Shown here: positions 24,129-33,231 of the stretch, one piece after another
How positions within the stretch are numbered: position 1 is the stretch's first letter
Layout: the number at the start of each line of letters is the position of its first letter
Notes under the pieces: generated by a model
The model's input: the letters and a program-made list of their open reading frames with translations, nothing else
Told to the model about the DNA's origin: nothing
Database searches by the model: none
Program-made: the position numbers and the translations under genes
NCBI GenBank assembly: GCA_028819075.1
Contig: JAPPMM010000047.1
Location: 1 to 64,000 of the forward strand
Direction: 5' to 3'
Source: Gammaproteobacteria bacterium
GTDB taxonomy: Bacteria; Gemmatimonadota; Gemmatimonadetes; Longimicrobiales; Gaopeijiaceae
Length of the DNA: 64,000 nt

Positions 24129-26234
24129 ATGCGTACGGCGCAAGCAGGCATCGCCACAACCATTCTCCTTTGTGTGCTCATCCCGGCACCCGCGGGAGCG
24201 CAGACACGAGGCGTCGAGCCAGCGGACTACTACCGGATGACTTTCCCGGGTGATGTCGCAGTCTCCCCTGCGGGTGACCTCGTGGCCTTCGTGGCCACGA
24301 CGATCCTGGAGGAGGAAAACCGGCGGCACCGGGAAATCTGGATACAGCGTCTGGAGGAGGGACAACCGGTCGGAGGTCCCCGCCGGTTCAGCGACCCCAC
24401 CCGGGAATCCTCTTCGCCAAGCTGGTCTCCGGACGGCACTGTAATCAGCTTCCAGTCCGAGCGCGGTGACGAGCGCAGCTCGACCTGGTTCGTGCCCGTG
24501 ACCGCCCCTGGCGGCGAGGCTTATCGAATCGATGGAGTCAATGGCCCGCCGACCTGGTCACCCGACGGACAGTGGATCGCGTACACATGGACGGAGGACC
24601 AGGAGGACGAGAACGGGCGCGCAGGGTGGATCGCTCCGAACGCGATCACCACCACTCTTGATCGTGAACGGTTCGACGGGCGGGTGATCACCCACTTTCA
24701 CTACAAGAGCGACGGCATCCTGCCGTTGCAGGCCGACCCCCCTTCCACTCCGAAGCAGCAACTCTACGTCGTGCCCTCGGAAGGAGGGGCGCCCAGGAAG
24801 CTCACCGATTTCCCCGTCGACGTGGGCCAGGTGACCTGGTCGTCGGACAGCGAGACCATCTTCTTTTCGGCCGATCCCGGTCAGTTCGAACCTGAAGTCG
24901 AGGTGATCCGGGACATCTATACGGTCTCGCGCGCGGGGGGCGAGCCCCGGGCGATCACGTCCAATCCAGGGTCCGAATCGAATCCGGCGGTCTCCCCCGA
25001 CGGAGGATCTCTCGCTTACGTATCGACGGCCGTGTACGGAGGGGAAGAAGAGCTCATGGTGGTGGCGGTGGACCCGGACGGAACGTTCCGCGGCGAGCCC
25101 CGCAATCTGACCCCGGACTGGCGGCTGACGCCCGGCGCTCCGGCCTGGACATCCGACGGCCGGGCGATCCGGTTCGAAGCCTCCATCGGGGGGAACAGTC
25201 ATCTGTTCGAGGTGGCTGCCTCGGGAGGCGAGGTCCGACAAGTGACCATGGGGGACCGCCGCGTAGCCTCGGTGTCAACGTCCAAGGACGGGCGGGTCAT
25301 GGCCTACACCTCCACGGACGCCGCCACGCCGGCCGAGGTCTACGTTGCCCGGACCGACGGAACCGGTGAGCATCGGATCAGCTCGTTCAATGACTCCTGG
25401 CTCGCCGGGGTTACGCGCATGCCGGCGGAGCGCCTCACGTGGACCGTCGCCGACGGGACCGAGATCGAGGGGTGGGTGGTGAAGCCGGCGGGATACGAGC
25501 CTGGCCAACGGTATCCGATGGTCCTCAAGATCCACGGGGGACCGCACGGCGCCTACGGCAACACCTTCTTCCAGACATTCCACGTCCTGTCGGCTTCCGG
25601 CTTCTTCGTCCTCTATCCGAACCCCCGGGGCTCGGCGGGCTACGGACACGATTTCGAGTATGCCACGCGCGGCAACTGGCATGTGATGGATGAGGAGGAC
25701 TTTCTCACGGGCGTGGACGCGGCCCTGGCGAAGTATCCGGATATCGATCCGGACCGGCTCGGCGTGTCCGGTGGAAGCTATGGCGGCGTGAGCACGAACT
25801 GGCTCACCGCCCGCTCGGACCGCTTCGCGGCTGCGGTGACCAGCAGATCCATCTCGAACTGGTACAGCTGGTGGGGCACGTCCGACATCCCCAACATGAC
25901 CGAGTTCGAGTTCTACGGGCCTCCCTGGGAGCAGCGCGAGCTGTACGATCGGCTCTCACCCCTTTCGTATGTGGAAAACGTCACCGCACCCACGCTGATC
26001 ATCCACTCCGAGCAGGACTGGCGCACTCCCATGGCGGACGCGGAGCAGTGGTTCATGTCGCTCAAGAAGCTCGGCGTACCCGTGGAGTTCGTGCGCTACC
26101 CGAGGTCGTCACACGGCCTGTCACGGACTGGCGAGCCCTGGCTCCTCGTCGATCGCCTGGAGCGTCTGAGGTCCTGGTTCGTCCACTGGCTGATAGACAA
26201 CCCTGCCGGGGCGGCGGACGAACGACCGGATTGA
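24129..26234 (+). CDS. secreted S9-family prolyl oligopeptidase (1)
   Basis: The product is 701 residues, started at ATG 24129 by GAGGAG at 24117-24122, with a signal peptide ending near P-A-G-A-Q. The N-terminal half is a WD40-like beta-propeller with repeated S-P-D-G-x motifs (W-S-P-D-G-T, W-S-P-D-G-Q, V-S-P-D-G-G). The C-terminal alpha/beta hydrolase has the nucleophile in G-G-S-Y-G-G (Ser550), Asp630 in S-E-Q-D-W-R and His662 in S-S-H-G, a complete triad. The enzyme should cleave short peptides, often after Pro or Ala, in the periplasm or outside. It is the third gene of the susC operon. Confidence 0.9.
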   Translation: MRTAQAGIATTILLCVLIPAPAGAQTRGVEPADYYRMTFPGDVAVSPAGDLVAFVATTILEEENRRHREIWIQRLEEGQPVGGPRRFSDPTRESSSPSWSPDGTVISFQSERGDERSSTWFVPVTAPGGEAYRIDGVNGPPTWSPDGQWIAYTWTEDQEDENGRAGWIAPNAITTTLDRERFDGRVITHFHYKSDGILPLQADPPSTPKQQLYVVPSEGGAPRKLTDFPVDVGQVTWSSDSETIFFSADPGQFEPEVEVIRDIYTVSRAGGEPRAITSNPGSESNPAVSPDGGSLAYVSTAVYGGEEELMVVAVDPDGTFRGEPRNLTPDWRLTPGAPAWTSDGRAIRFEASIGGNSHLFEVAASGGEVRQVTMGDRRVASVSTSKDGRVMAYTSTDAATPAEVYVARTDGTGEHRISSFNDSWLAGVTRMPAERLTWTVADGTEIEGWVVKPAGYEPGQRYPMVLKIHGGPHGAYGNTFFQTFHVLSASGFFVLYPNPRGSAGYGHDFEYATRGNWHVMDEEDFLTGVDAALAKYPDIDPDRLGVSGGSYGGVSTNWLTARSDRFAAAVTSRSISNWYSWWGTSDIPNMTEFEFYGPPWEQRELYDRLSPLSYVENVTAPTLIIHSEQDWRTPMADAEQWFMSLKKLGVPVEFVRYPRSSHGLSRTGEPWLLVDRLERLRSWFVHWLIDNPAGAADERPD

Positions 26235-26327
26235 GAGCCTGGTCGGCGTCATGATGTGCCTGCTCCGGCCGACCCCTGACTTGCCAGGGTCGATGCCATA
26301 TCGCTCTCCATTACCCCGGAGGCCCTC

Positions 26328-28400
26328 ATGAGACCGTCGATCATCCTTTCGGCGCTGCTTCGCACCATCGTGCACTCCACCGCGCTCCTGGTGTTGAGCG
26401 CCCTCCTGATCCCGGTCGACGCCGGAGCCCAGGATCTCTCGGACCGCCTTACGGTTGACCGGTATCTGGACTGGGAGTTCGTGAGAAACCCCCAGCTGTC
26501 TCCGGACGGGCGGCAGGTCATCTACGAGCGGGAGTGGATCGACAAGGTTCACGACGGACACGTTTCCGATGTCTGGATCATGAATGCGGATGGCAGCCGG
26601 AACCGCTTCCTGGTCGACGGCTCCTCTCCGCTGTGGTCGCCCGACGGCACGCGCATCGCCTACGTGGCGCAGGGCGAGCCGTCCGGAGCCCAGATTTTCG
26701 TTCGCTGGATGGACAGCGAGGGCGCCACTTCGCAGATCACGCGGCTCACGGAGAGCCCCTCCGGAATCACGTGGTCGCCGGACGGCCAAAGCATCGCCTT
26801 CAATATGCTGGTGGACGCTCCCCCCGACCCCGAATGGCGCATTGACATGCCGACCGCTCCCGCCGACGCGGAGTGGACGGCACCGCCGCGCATCGTGGAG
26901 CGCCTGGTCTACCGGCGAGACGCCCAGGGCTGGGCGCCGATCGGCTTCCGGCACATCTTCGTGGTCTCCGCCGACGGCGGGACCGCCAGGCAAATCACCG
27001 ACGGACCCTACGATCACGGCTCCCCGACGTGGACGCCCGACGGCTCGCGCATCCTGTTCTCCGGCCTCCGCGCCGAGGACGCCGAGCACCAGTACCGGGA
27101 ATCCGAGGTCTACGCCGTGGACGTGTACACCGGTTCGGTGGAGCAGCTCACCAGCCGCCGCGGACCCGACGGCAATCCCGTGCCTTCACCGGACGGCCGA
27201 TACATCGCGTACCAGGGCTTCCCCTTCACAACCGACACGTACCGGGAGAACGGGCTGTGGGTGATGAATGCCGATGGCTCTGACCCGCGCCTGGTCGCCG
27301 ACGAGCTCGGACGCGCACTGGGGACAGTCACCTGGTCGAACGACAGCCGCGGACTCTTCTTCACGGCGTCGATCCTGGGCACGTCGAATCTCTGGTACGC
27401 ACCGCTGGACGGAGAGCCACGCGCGGTCACCGAAGGCAATCACATGCTCTCCGTGACCAGCATCGGCTCCGACGGCACCGTGGTGGGGACCCGTACGGCG
27501 TACCACGAGGCGGGCAGCATCGTGCATTTCGACCTGGAGCGCCCGAGCGACATAGAAATGCTGAAGTCCACCAACGACGCGGCCCTGACCGACGTCGAGC
27601 TGGGTGAGGTGGAGGAGATCTGGTATCCGTCCGTCGACGGGCTGCAGATCCAGGGGTGGATCAACAAGCCACCGGGGTTCGACCCTTCACGGAAGTATCC
27701 GCTCATCCTCCGCATCCACGGTGGTCCGCACTCGATGTACAACGCCGGGTTCGACTTCAAGAACCAGAACCACGCTGCTCACGACTACGTGGTCCTCTAC
27801 ACGAATCCCCGTGGAAGCTCCGGCTACGGGAGCGAGTTTGGCAACGCGATCAACTACGCGTATCCGTCCATGGACTACGACGATCTCATGGTGGGTGTGG
27901 ACACCATGCTGGCGCGCGGCTACATCGACGAGCGCAATCTCTTCGTGTACGGCGGCTCGGGCGGGGGTGTTCTCACGTCCTGGATCGTCGGGCACACGGA
28001 TCGATTCACGGCCGCCGTGGCCAAGGCCCCGGTGACGAACTGGATCAGCTTCGTGGGGACGACCGACGGATCGAGCTGGTACTACGACTTCGAGCAACTC
28101 CCTTGGGATGACCCGGCGGAGCACCTCCAGCGATCGCCCCTCATGTACGTGGGCAACGTCACCACCCCCACCATGCTCATGACCGGGGAGCGCGACCTTC
28201 GCACACCCATGGAGCAGACCGAGCAGTTCTACCGCGCGCTGAAGCTCCGGCAGATTCCCACGGCCATGGTTCGCCTGACGGACGGATGGCACTCGAGGAG
28301 CCGCCCGCCCACGAACTTTCTGCGGGTACAGTTGCTGCTCCGCAACTGGTTCGAGCGCTTCATGGTGAAGGACGGAGAGGTGGCAGCGAGCGGACGCTGA
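26328..28400 (+). CDS. secreted S9-family prolyl oligopeptidase (2)
   Basis: This 690-residue protein has a signal peptide ending near D-A-G-A-Q. Beta-propeller repeats (L-S-P-D-G-R, W-S-P-D-G-T, W-T-P-D-G-S, P-S-P-D-G-R) are followed by a hydrolase domain with Ser544 in Y-G-G-S-G-G-G, Asp623 in G-E-R-D-L-R and His655 in D-G-W-H-S. CCCGGAGGCC precedes the ATG by a few bases. It probably shares the operon with the first S9 gene, 93 bases upstream. The nucleophile elbow G-G-S-G-G-G departs from the usual G-x-S-Y/A-G-G, and the His lies in W-H-S instead of S-H-G. Its 3' end overlaps the end of the opposing BNR gene by 41 bases. Confidence 0.9.
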   Translation: MRPSIILSALLRTIVHSTALLVLSALLIPVDAGAQDLSDRLTVDRYLDWEFVRNPQLSPDGRQVIYEREWIDKVHDGHVSDVWIMNADGSRNRFLVDGSSPLWSPDGTRIAYVAQGEPSGAQIFVRWMDSEGATSQITRLTESPSGITWSPDGQSIAFNMLVDAPPDPEWRIDMPTAPADAEWTAPPRIVERLVYRRDAQGWAPIGFRHIFVVSADGGTARQITDGPYDHGSPTWTPDGSRILFSGLRAEDAEHQYRESEVYAVDVYTGSVEQLTSRRGPDGNPVPSPDGRYIAYQGFPFTTDTYRENGLWVMNADGSDPRLVADELGRALGTVTWSNDSRGLFFTASILGTSNLWYAPLDGEPRAVTEGNHMLSVTSIGSDGTVVGTRTAYHEAGSIVHFDLERPSDIEMLKSTNDAALTDVELGEVEEIWYPSVDGLQIQGWINKPPGFDPSRKYPLILRIHGGPHSMYNAGFDFKNQNHAAHDYVVLYTNPRGSSGYGSEFGNAINYAYPSMDYDDLMVGVDTMLARGYIDERNLFVYGGSGGGVLTSWIVGHTDRFTAAVAKAPVTNWISFVGTTDGSSWYYDFEQLPWDDPAEHLQRSPLMYVGNVTTPTMLMTGERDLRTPMEQTEQFYRALKLRQIPTAMVRLTDGWHSRSRPPTNFLRVQLLLRNWFERFMVKDGEVAASGR

Positions 28401-31400
28401 TCGGCTCGCTCGGGATCGGATGGATTCCATGGTCGCTGAGCTGCCGGTAGAAGTCTGGCAGTGTGCTGTCGATGGACGTATTCACCCGACCGACTAGGTC
28501 GTTCAGCTCCGCGCGGAACAGCTCGAACTGATCCGACTGAATGGCCGTGGGCAGCGACTGCGATCCCATGAGCGCGGCTTTCAGGCGGTCAATGCGATCG
28601 CTCAGCGCAGACGACCCGAACCCTCCTCCTTCGGCTCCCGTCAGCTTCGTGCGGAGATCTGCGATCTCCTCTTCCACTGCCTCGGCGGAGGTCATCACGG
28701 CGTCGGGGGGGCTCGGATGTTCCGCGAGCGTCTCCGACACCCGCTGGACCTCCTCAGTCATCTTTCCGATCACGTCCGCGGCAGACTCGGTCGTCCTTTG
28801 CATCCCGGTTAGCGACAACAGCATGGCATGGAGTTCCCTGCGGTCGGCGTCGGTCATCTCGACCAATGGATCTCCGACGACACGGACGGTCTTCGTATGA
28901 TCCTGCCCGCCCGCCGACAGACGTACGGAGTATTCGCCGGGAAGCACGAACGGACCCAGGTCGGTCAGATTCAGCGCTCCGGCGAGACCCGTGGCCGGAG
29001 GTCCGCTGGGCTCCGCACGCAGGTCCCACACGACCCGATGAATGCCGGCGTCCTTCGGTCCCGTCAGTTCGCGAACAACGGTGCCGGCAGCGTCGCGGAC
29101 CGTGATCTCGACATCGTCGTCCAGGGAGTCACTCAGATAGTAATGCACGTTGGTGCCGGCTTCGGGGTTCTCCGCCCTGTAGCTGCGTCCACCGAGAAAC
29201 CATCCGTTCTCGTTCGGAATGAACTGAGTGCCGGGTCGCATGTCGAACAGATGGCTGCCGGACGCGAGAATGGCGTCGTTGAGCTGTTGAAGCGGCGAGA
29301 TGTCGTCGTAGACGATGATGCTGCGGCCATGCGTCCCCAGCACCAGGTCATTGTCGCGAGGGTGGACGACCAGGTCGTAGACGGCAACCGTTGGGAGGTT
29401 GTTCCACCGCGTCCAGTTCAACCCCTGATCGATTGAGGCGAAGAGGCCGAACTCCGTGCCAAGGTACAGGAGGTTCGGGTTCCTCGGGTCTTCCTCGACC
29501 ACGTAGACGGAGCCCGTTGGCAGGTTGGACGCAATGGACCGCCAGGAGGCACCATGGTCGTTACTCACGTAGACGTAGGGTCGGAAGTCGTCGCTCCGAT
29601 GACCGTCGAACGACACATACACGGTTCCTTCGCTGAAGGCCGATGGCCTCAGCCGGCTCACGTAGATCATTTCGGGTACGCCCGAGATCCTGTCGGTCAA
29701 TTCTGTCCACGACGTCCCGCCGTCGCGGGTCACGTGCACCTTGCCGTCGTCCGTGCCGACATAGATCAGTCCGGCCAGCTGTGGAGATTCGGCGAGTGCA
29801 GTGATATTGCCGAACGATGATACGCCGTCGTTTCTCGATAGCGTAATATCCTCGCCGCGGACGCCCATCAACGTCAGTTCGTCGCGGTCGACCTGTCCGG
29901 TGAGGTCCTCGCTGATGGCCGTCCAGCTGTGGCCACGGTCGGTGGACCTGTAGAGTTTGTTGGCTCCGGTGAACAGAGTCGTGGGATCGTGAGGCGACAC
30001 GACGATGGGCGTGGTCCAGTTCCACCGCAGAGTATCCTCGCTGGACACCGGCTGCGGCTGAATCGCCTTCCGCTCCCCCGTCGCCTGGTCATAGCGCACG
30101 ATGCGGCCGTTCTGACAGTTGGTGTATATCGAACGGCCGTCGCTGGGATCGACCGCTACATACATTCCGTCGCATGCCAGCATCTGGGTCCAGTGTTCAT
30201 TGGCGATGCCCTGGCGATCGCGAACCATGCTCGGTCCACCCCATGTGGCGTTGTCCTGCATGCCGCCGTAGATGCGATAGGGCTGCTGCATGTCCACTGT
30301 GACGTGATAGAACTGACCCATCGCGTAGTTGTTCAGGTGTTCCCAACTTCGAGAGCGGTCACGGCTCACCCAGACGCCGCCGTCGTTGCCGTCGATCAGG
30401 TGACGGGAATTCGCCGGGTTGATCCAGAGCGCATGGTGATCCGAGTGAACTTCCGGGTCGCCCTCGAAGAACGTCCTGCCCGCGTCATCGGACACGGACA
30501 GTTCGGTGCCCAGAACATAGATCCGCTTTTCGTCATTCGGATCGATGCGGATCTGGCTGTAGTACATCGGCCGCGGATTCAGGTCGTTCACCTTTGTCCA
30601 GGATTCGCCCTTGTCTGCGGACCGGAATATGCCGCCTTCCTCGTGCTCGACAGTCGCAAACACGACGTTGGAGTTGCCGCGGAAGATGTCGAGGCCGATT
30701 CTCCCCACGACACCCTCGGGAAGGCCGGCGCCAAGCTTCCTCCAAGTGCGCCCACCGTCGACGGTCTTGTAGATGCCGCCATGGGGACCGCCACCGTTGA
30801 AGCCCCACGCACTGCGTCGGCGTTGATAGGCCGCGGCGTACAGCACCTTGGGATTGGCCGGGTCGATCGCGAGATCCACCGCGCCGGTGTCGTCATTCAA
30901 GCTGAGCACGTGCTGCCAGTTCTGTCCGCCGTCGACCGTCATGAACACGCCGCGTTCCGGGTTGGCTCCCCACAGGTGTCCGAGCGCAGCCACGTAGACG
31001 ATATCGGTGTCCTGCGGATTGACGATGATTCGACCGATATGGTGCGATTCACGAAGCCCCATGTGTTGCCAAGACCGTCCACCGTCGGTCGACTTGTAGA
31101 TGCCATCGCCCCACGAGGAACTCTGCCGATTGTTGGCTTCGCCCGTGCCGACCCAGATCACGCTGGGATCGGCAGGGTTGATGGCCACGTCGCCAATGGA
31201 CACCGTTGACTGACGATCGAAGACGTTCTCCCAGGAATTGCCCCCGTTCACAGTCTTGAGCAAGCCCCCCGAAGCCGTCGCGGCGTAGAAGATCGCCGGA
31301 TCCTCCTCATATACCGCCAAGTCCACTATGCGTCCCCCCATGAAGGCTGGTCCGACTTCCCGGGGCCTGAAGTTGTCGAGAAGCGTCTCCGGCATCTGGG

Positions 31401-31461
31401 CCAGGACCGGGGTCGCGGAGACGAGAAGAAGGAGGATCAGCGTTCGCAGCGTCATCAACAT
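28360..31461 (-). CDS. secreted BNR/VPS10-like beta-propeller protein (2)
   Basis: The 1033-residue exoprotein starts at ATG 31461, preceded by GGGAGG. The signal peptide ends near P-V-L-A-Q. The mature start F-R-P-R-E-V-G-P-A-F-M-G-G-R-I-V-D and at least eight Asp-box motifs (S-T-D-G-G-R-S-W, T-V-D-G-G-R-T-W, S-A-D-K-G-E-S-W, S-T-D-R-G-H-S-W, T-R-D-G-G-T-S-W) define the same family as the protein at 9294-12557. A C-terminal domain (about 720-1033) contains a beta-sandwich part and a helical region. It is likely surface-exposed and binding in function; catalysis is not shown. Confidence 0.87.
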   Translation of the reverse strand: MLMTLRTLILLLLVSATPVLAQMPETLLDNFRPREVGPAFMGGRIVDLAVYEEDPAIFYAATASGGLLKTVNGGNSWENVFDRQSTVSIGDVAINPADPSVIWVGTGEANNRQSSSWGDGIYKSTDGGRSWQHMGLRESHHIGRIIVNPQDTDIVYVAALGHLWGANPERGVFMTVDGGQNWQHVLSLNDDTGAVDLAIDPANPKVLYAAAYQRRRSAWGFNGGGPHGGIYKTVDGGRTWRKLGAGLPEGVVGRIGLDIFRGNSNVVFATVEHEEGGIFRSADKGESWTKVNDLNPRPMYYSQIRIDPNDEKRIYVLGTELSVSDDAGRTFFEGDPEVHSDHHALWINPANSRHLIDGNDGGVWVSRDRSRSWEHLNNYAMGQFYHVTVDMQQPYRIYGGMQDNATWGGPSMVRDRQGIANEHWTQMLACDGMYVAVDPSDGRSIYTNCQNGRIVRYDQATGERKAIQPQPVSSEDTLRWNWTTPIVVSPHDPTTLFTGANKLYRSTDRGHSWTAISEDLTGQVDRDELTLMGVRGEDITLSRNDGVSSFGNITALAESPQLAGLIYVGTDDGKVHVTRDGGTSWTELTDRISGVPEMIYVSRLRPSAFSEGTVYVSFDGHRSDDFRPYVYVSNDHGASWRSIASNLPTGSVYVVEEDPRNPNLLYLGTEFGLFASIDQGLNWTRWNNLPTVAVYDLVVHPRDNDLVLGTHGRSIIVYDDISPLQQLNDAILASGSHLFDMRPGTQFIPNENGWFLGGRSYRAENPEAGTNVHYYLSDSLDDDVEITVRDAAGTVVRELTGPKDAGIHRVVWDLRAEPSGPPATGLAGALNLTDLGPFVLPGEYSVRLSAGGQDHTKTVRVVGDPLVEMTDADRRELHAMLLSLTGMQRTTESAADVIGKMTEEVQRVSETLAEHPSPPDAVMTSAEAVEEEIADLRTKLTGAEGGGFGSSALSDRIDRLKAALMGSQSLPTAIQSDQFELFRAELNDLVGRVNTSIDSTLPDFYRQLSDHGIHPIPSEPISVRSLPPLRPSP

Positions 31462-31609
31462 GGCTACCTCCCGAGTAGCGGATGGGCGCACCAACAGTCG
31501 ATTGCGCCCTACCGGAGGGTAGAGCGGTCTCTCCGTGGCGCGCAAGGATCAGCGCAGAGGCCTCAAGGGTGCTACGTTGAGGAAGCTCCCCTCGCCCATG
31601 GAGGACCCC

Positions 31610-31993
31610 ATGCGTTACTTCGTCCTCTCCCTCCTCCTCGCCGTCTCCCTGCAGGGATGCGCGTCCACCGGCAGCGGCCCTGGCGGCTCCCGAAACCTCA
31701 TCACCCGCGCGCAGATCGAAGAGTCGCAGGCGATCACGGCGCACGATGTCATCCGCGCGCTGCATCCCCAGTGGCTGCGCGCCCGGGGCCAGACCGTGGG
31801 CCTCGCGAATGCGACGCCTGTGACTCCGACGGTCTTCATGGACGGGACGCGAATCGGTGACATCAACGTCCTGAACGCGTATCAGGTGCGGGACATCCAG
31901 GAGATTCACTACCTGGATCCGGGCAGGGCGGCGAGCCGCTACGGGATGGGGTATCCCCGGGGCATCATCGAGCTCATCTCGCTACGGCGATGA
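31610..31993 (+). CDS. mini-plug lipoprotein (TonB plug-like domain without barrel)
   Basis: This 127-residue lipoprotein (lipobox L-Q-G-C) starts at ATG 31610 after GGAGG at 31600-31604. After a short linker it reads like the second half of a TonB plug: D-V-I-R-A-L-H-P-Q-W-L, then P-T-V-F-M-D-G-T-R-I-G-D, V-R-D-I-Q-E-I-H-Y-L-D and S-R-Y-G-M-G-Y-P-R-G-I-I-E-L-I. These match the plug order seen in the SusC proteins here (V-D-G, I-E-x-I-x-V-L-x-G, Y-G-S, G-V-I-x-I), but no barrel follows. It overlaps the DUF3179 gene by 4 bases (ATGA). Its role is unknown; a decoy or partner for TonB-type systems is conjecture. Confidence 0.72.
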   Translation: MRYFVLSLLLAVSLQGCASTGSGPGGSRNLITRAQIEESQAITAHDVIRALHPQWLRARGQTVGLANATPVTPTVFMDGTRIGDINVLNAYQVRDIQEIHYLDPGRAASRYGMGYPRGIIELISLRR

Positions 31994-33138
31994 ACGGCCT
32001 CGCGCCGGGACGGCCGGGACGCGCCGCCTTCTGCGCCATCGCGGGCATCCTGACCGCGTGCAGCCTCGTCGAGACGACCTCGCCATTCGACGACCAGGGG
32101 GGTGGCGTGGCGCCGTCCTTGCCAGACGACTCCTTCTGCAGCATTCCCGAGGAGTTCATCGTCTCCGGAGGCGTAGGCCGGGACGGCATTCCGGCACTCG
32201 TGAACCCGTCGCTGGTCTCCAGCGACCACGCCGAGGCCACCTATGTCCGGGAAGCGGACCGGGTGATCGGGCTCGAGGTGGACGGGAAGGCCCTCGCGGT
32301 GCCGCACAACATCCTCTGGTGGCACGAGATCGTGAACTTCGACGACTTCGGGCGCCCGTTCGCGGTCACCTACTGTCCGCTCACCGGGTCGAGCATGGTC
32401 TTCGATCGGTCTTCCGTCGAGGGTGTCGATTTCGGCGTATCGGGCCTCCTCTTCCACAACAACCTGATGATGTTCAACCGCCGGCTCGACGGAGCCGAGG
32501 AATCGCTCTTCCCGCAGATGATGCAGGGCGCGCGGTGTGGGCCGATGGACGGACAGCCACTCGAGCCGCTGCCGGCGATCGAAATGCGCTGGCGCACCTG
32601 GAAGGATCTGCATCCCGAGACGCTGGTGGTCTCGGGCCTCCAGCCGCGGGGCCGGGATTATGAGAACTATCCCTACGGCGACTACGAGGTAGTCGACAAC
32701 CCCCAGACCCTGTTCCCGAACCCCGAGTTCGACACGCGCCGCCCCCCCAAGGAGCGTGTCCTGGGCATCCCGCGCGAAAACGGCTTCGGGATGGCGTTCC
32801 CGTTCATCGTGCTCGAGAGCCGGGGCGACGTGGTGGTGGTGCACGACGACGTGCAGGGCACGCGGCCGGTAGTGGTGTTCTGGTCCACCCGGGCCCAGGC
32901 GGCCGTGGCCTACCACCCGACATCCGGCGGCCGGGATCTCACCTTCGCGGTGCGGGACGGCGGGTTCTTCGACGTGCAGACGGGCAGCAGGTGGAACATC
33001 GAAGGCCGTGCGGTCGCGGGGCCTCTCGAAGGCTCGGCGCTCCCGCAGGTGGCGGACGCCTACATCGCCTTCTGGTTTGCCTGGGCGACCTTCCACCCCA
33101 ACACCGACGTGCTGTCGGGCCCGCTGCGGGTATCCTGA
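31990..33138 (+). CDS. DUF3179 domain-containing lipoprotein
   Basis: The 382-residue protein has a short lipoprotein signal (lipobox I-L-T-A-C) and a DUF3179 domain covering most of its length. It includes the family motif V-T-Y-C-P-L-T-G-S and the stretches H-N-I-L-W-W-H-E-I-V-N and R-T-W-K-D-L-H-P-E-T. The Cys of T-Y-C-P-L-T is conserved in the family and may be functional, but the biochemical role is not known. It is translationally coupled to the preceding mini-plug lipoprotein and ends opposite the SusD gene across a hairpin pair. Confidence 0.82.
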   Translation: MNGLAPGRPGRAAFCAIAGILTACSLVETTSPFDDQGGGVAPSLPDDSFCSIPEEFIVSGGVGRDGIPALVNPSLVSSDHAEATYVREADRVIGLEVDGKALAVPHNILWWHEIVNFDDFGRPFAVTYCPLTGSSMVFDRSSVEGVDFGVSGLLFHNNLMMFNRRLDGAEESLFPQMMQGARCGPMDGQPLEPLPAIEMRWRTWKDLHPETLVVSGLQPRGRDYENYPYGDYEVVDNPQTLFPNPEFDTRRPPKERVLGIPRENGFGMAFPFIVLESRGDVVVVHDDVQGTRPVVVFWSTRAQAAVAYHPTSGGRDLTFAVRDGGFFDVQTGSRWNIEGRAVAGPLEGSALPQVADAYIAFWFAWATFHPNTDVLSGPLRVS

Positions 33139-33142
33139 ACGC

Positions 33143-33179
33143 GAAACCGGCCGGCCCATGCCAGGCGCCGACCGGTTTC
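33143..33179. terminator. bidirectional terminator-like hairpin
   Basis: GAAACCGG (33143-33150) and CCGGTTTC (33172-33179) form a perfect 8-bp inverted repeat between the convergent DUF3179 and SusD genes. The A-rich and T-rich arm ends allow termination in both directions. Confidence 0.6.
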
Positions 33180-33194
33180 TCCTCGCCGCCGGGC

Positions 33195-33215
33195 CTGACC
33201 CGAACCGAGGGTCAG
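33195..33215. terminator. second hairpin between convergent genes
   Basis: CTGACCC (33195-33201) and GGGTCAG (33209-33215) pair perfectly around a 7-base loop. It lies 16 bases after the first hairpin, with no clear T-run, and probably helps end transcripts from either side. Confidence 0.5.
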
Positions 33216-33231
33216 ACCCTGGGGGCTCGGC

